The notes under the pieces are model-generated. The model was given only the letters and a program-made list of their open reading frames with translations, ran no database searches and was not told where the DNA came from. Shown here in pieces: positions 63,905-64,000 of a stretch of 64,000 nucleotides of DNA; position 1 is the stretch's first letter; the number at the start of each line of letters is the position of its first letter. A program made the position numbers and the translations under genes. This DNA comes from Bursaphelenchus xylophilus (Eukaryota > Nematoda > Chromadorea > Rhabditida > Aphelenchoididae): positions 7,688,001-7,752,000 of the forward strand of contig CAJFCV020000001.1 in assembly GCA_904066235.2 (NCBI GenBank), read 5' to 3'.

Positions 63905-64000
63905 AAAGAAGCCACCGAGATATTGAAGTATCTTTTCCGCAGAGAGAGCATGCTAAACGCGGAGAGCGGTCAGAGAGAAAACACTTTTTCATCGTAACTT
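63905..64000. mobile_element. Fragment of TWA-type MITE, cut by the window edge
   Basis: GCCACCGAGATATTGAA..CGCGGAGAGCGGTCAGAGAG matches the interior of copies 1-3. It lies in the BIRC6 intron that continues past the window. Confidence 0.7.

Overview
The window looks like nuclear DNA of a chromadorean nematode. Genes are split by many short introns (about 30-60 bases) ending in TTTTAG or TTTCAG. Neighbouring same-strand genes sit 100-230 bases apart with an acceptor-like site before the second ATG, as in trans-spliced operons. The closest families I recognise carry C. elegans names (par-6, met-1, mus-81, msh-6, npp-13, dpf-3, snr-2, ola-1). I cannot name the species.

Layout. 1-1543: the 3' end of an unidentified gene on + and an M20 metallopeptidase on -. 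1700-9000: a gene-poor block of foldback elements and MITEs, one of them holding three 92-base units with conserved ends and hairpin-forming middles. 9263-12350: a tight + cluster of an RWDD1 homologue, PAR-6, a C15orf61 homologue and a small membrane protein. 12569-16089: AMPK alpha with a likely alternative first exon and a Cys-rich, frame-preserving candidate cassette exon. 17018-22573: a SETD2/MET-1 H3K36 methyltransferase with a near-perfect 1.6 kb foldback in an intron. 22774-24289: MUS-81. 24392-35598 on -: a probable npp-13 (Nup93) to msh-6 operon, with a mariner relic and two MITEs in msh-6 introns. 35810-38702: a DPP8/9-type peptidase that shares a 211-base divergent promoter containing a 46-base perfect palindrome. 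38851-39749: a hAT-type element with an 8-base target duplication, itself hit by a TWA-duplicating MITE. 39939-41912: a probable SmB/OLA1 operon. 42797-44257: an Sp-family zinc-finger factor. 44367-46137 on -: an unrecognised nuclear-looking protein. 47536 to the window end: a very large BIRC6/BRUCE gene whose last exons and UBC domain lie outside.

The genes are mostly housekeeping and chromosome-biology genes: mismatch repair, resolvase, H3K36 methylation, nuclear pore, splicing, polarity, energy sensing and apoptosis control. What makes the window unusual is the number of palindromic non-autonomous elements, many inside introns and several nested, together with gene-level novelties: the AMPK cassette exon, BIRC6 in a nematode, and a cistron pair separated by only five bases.
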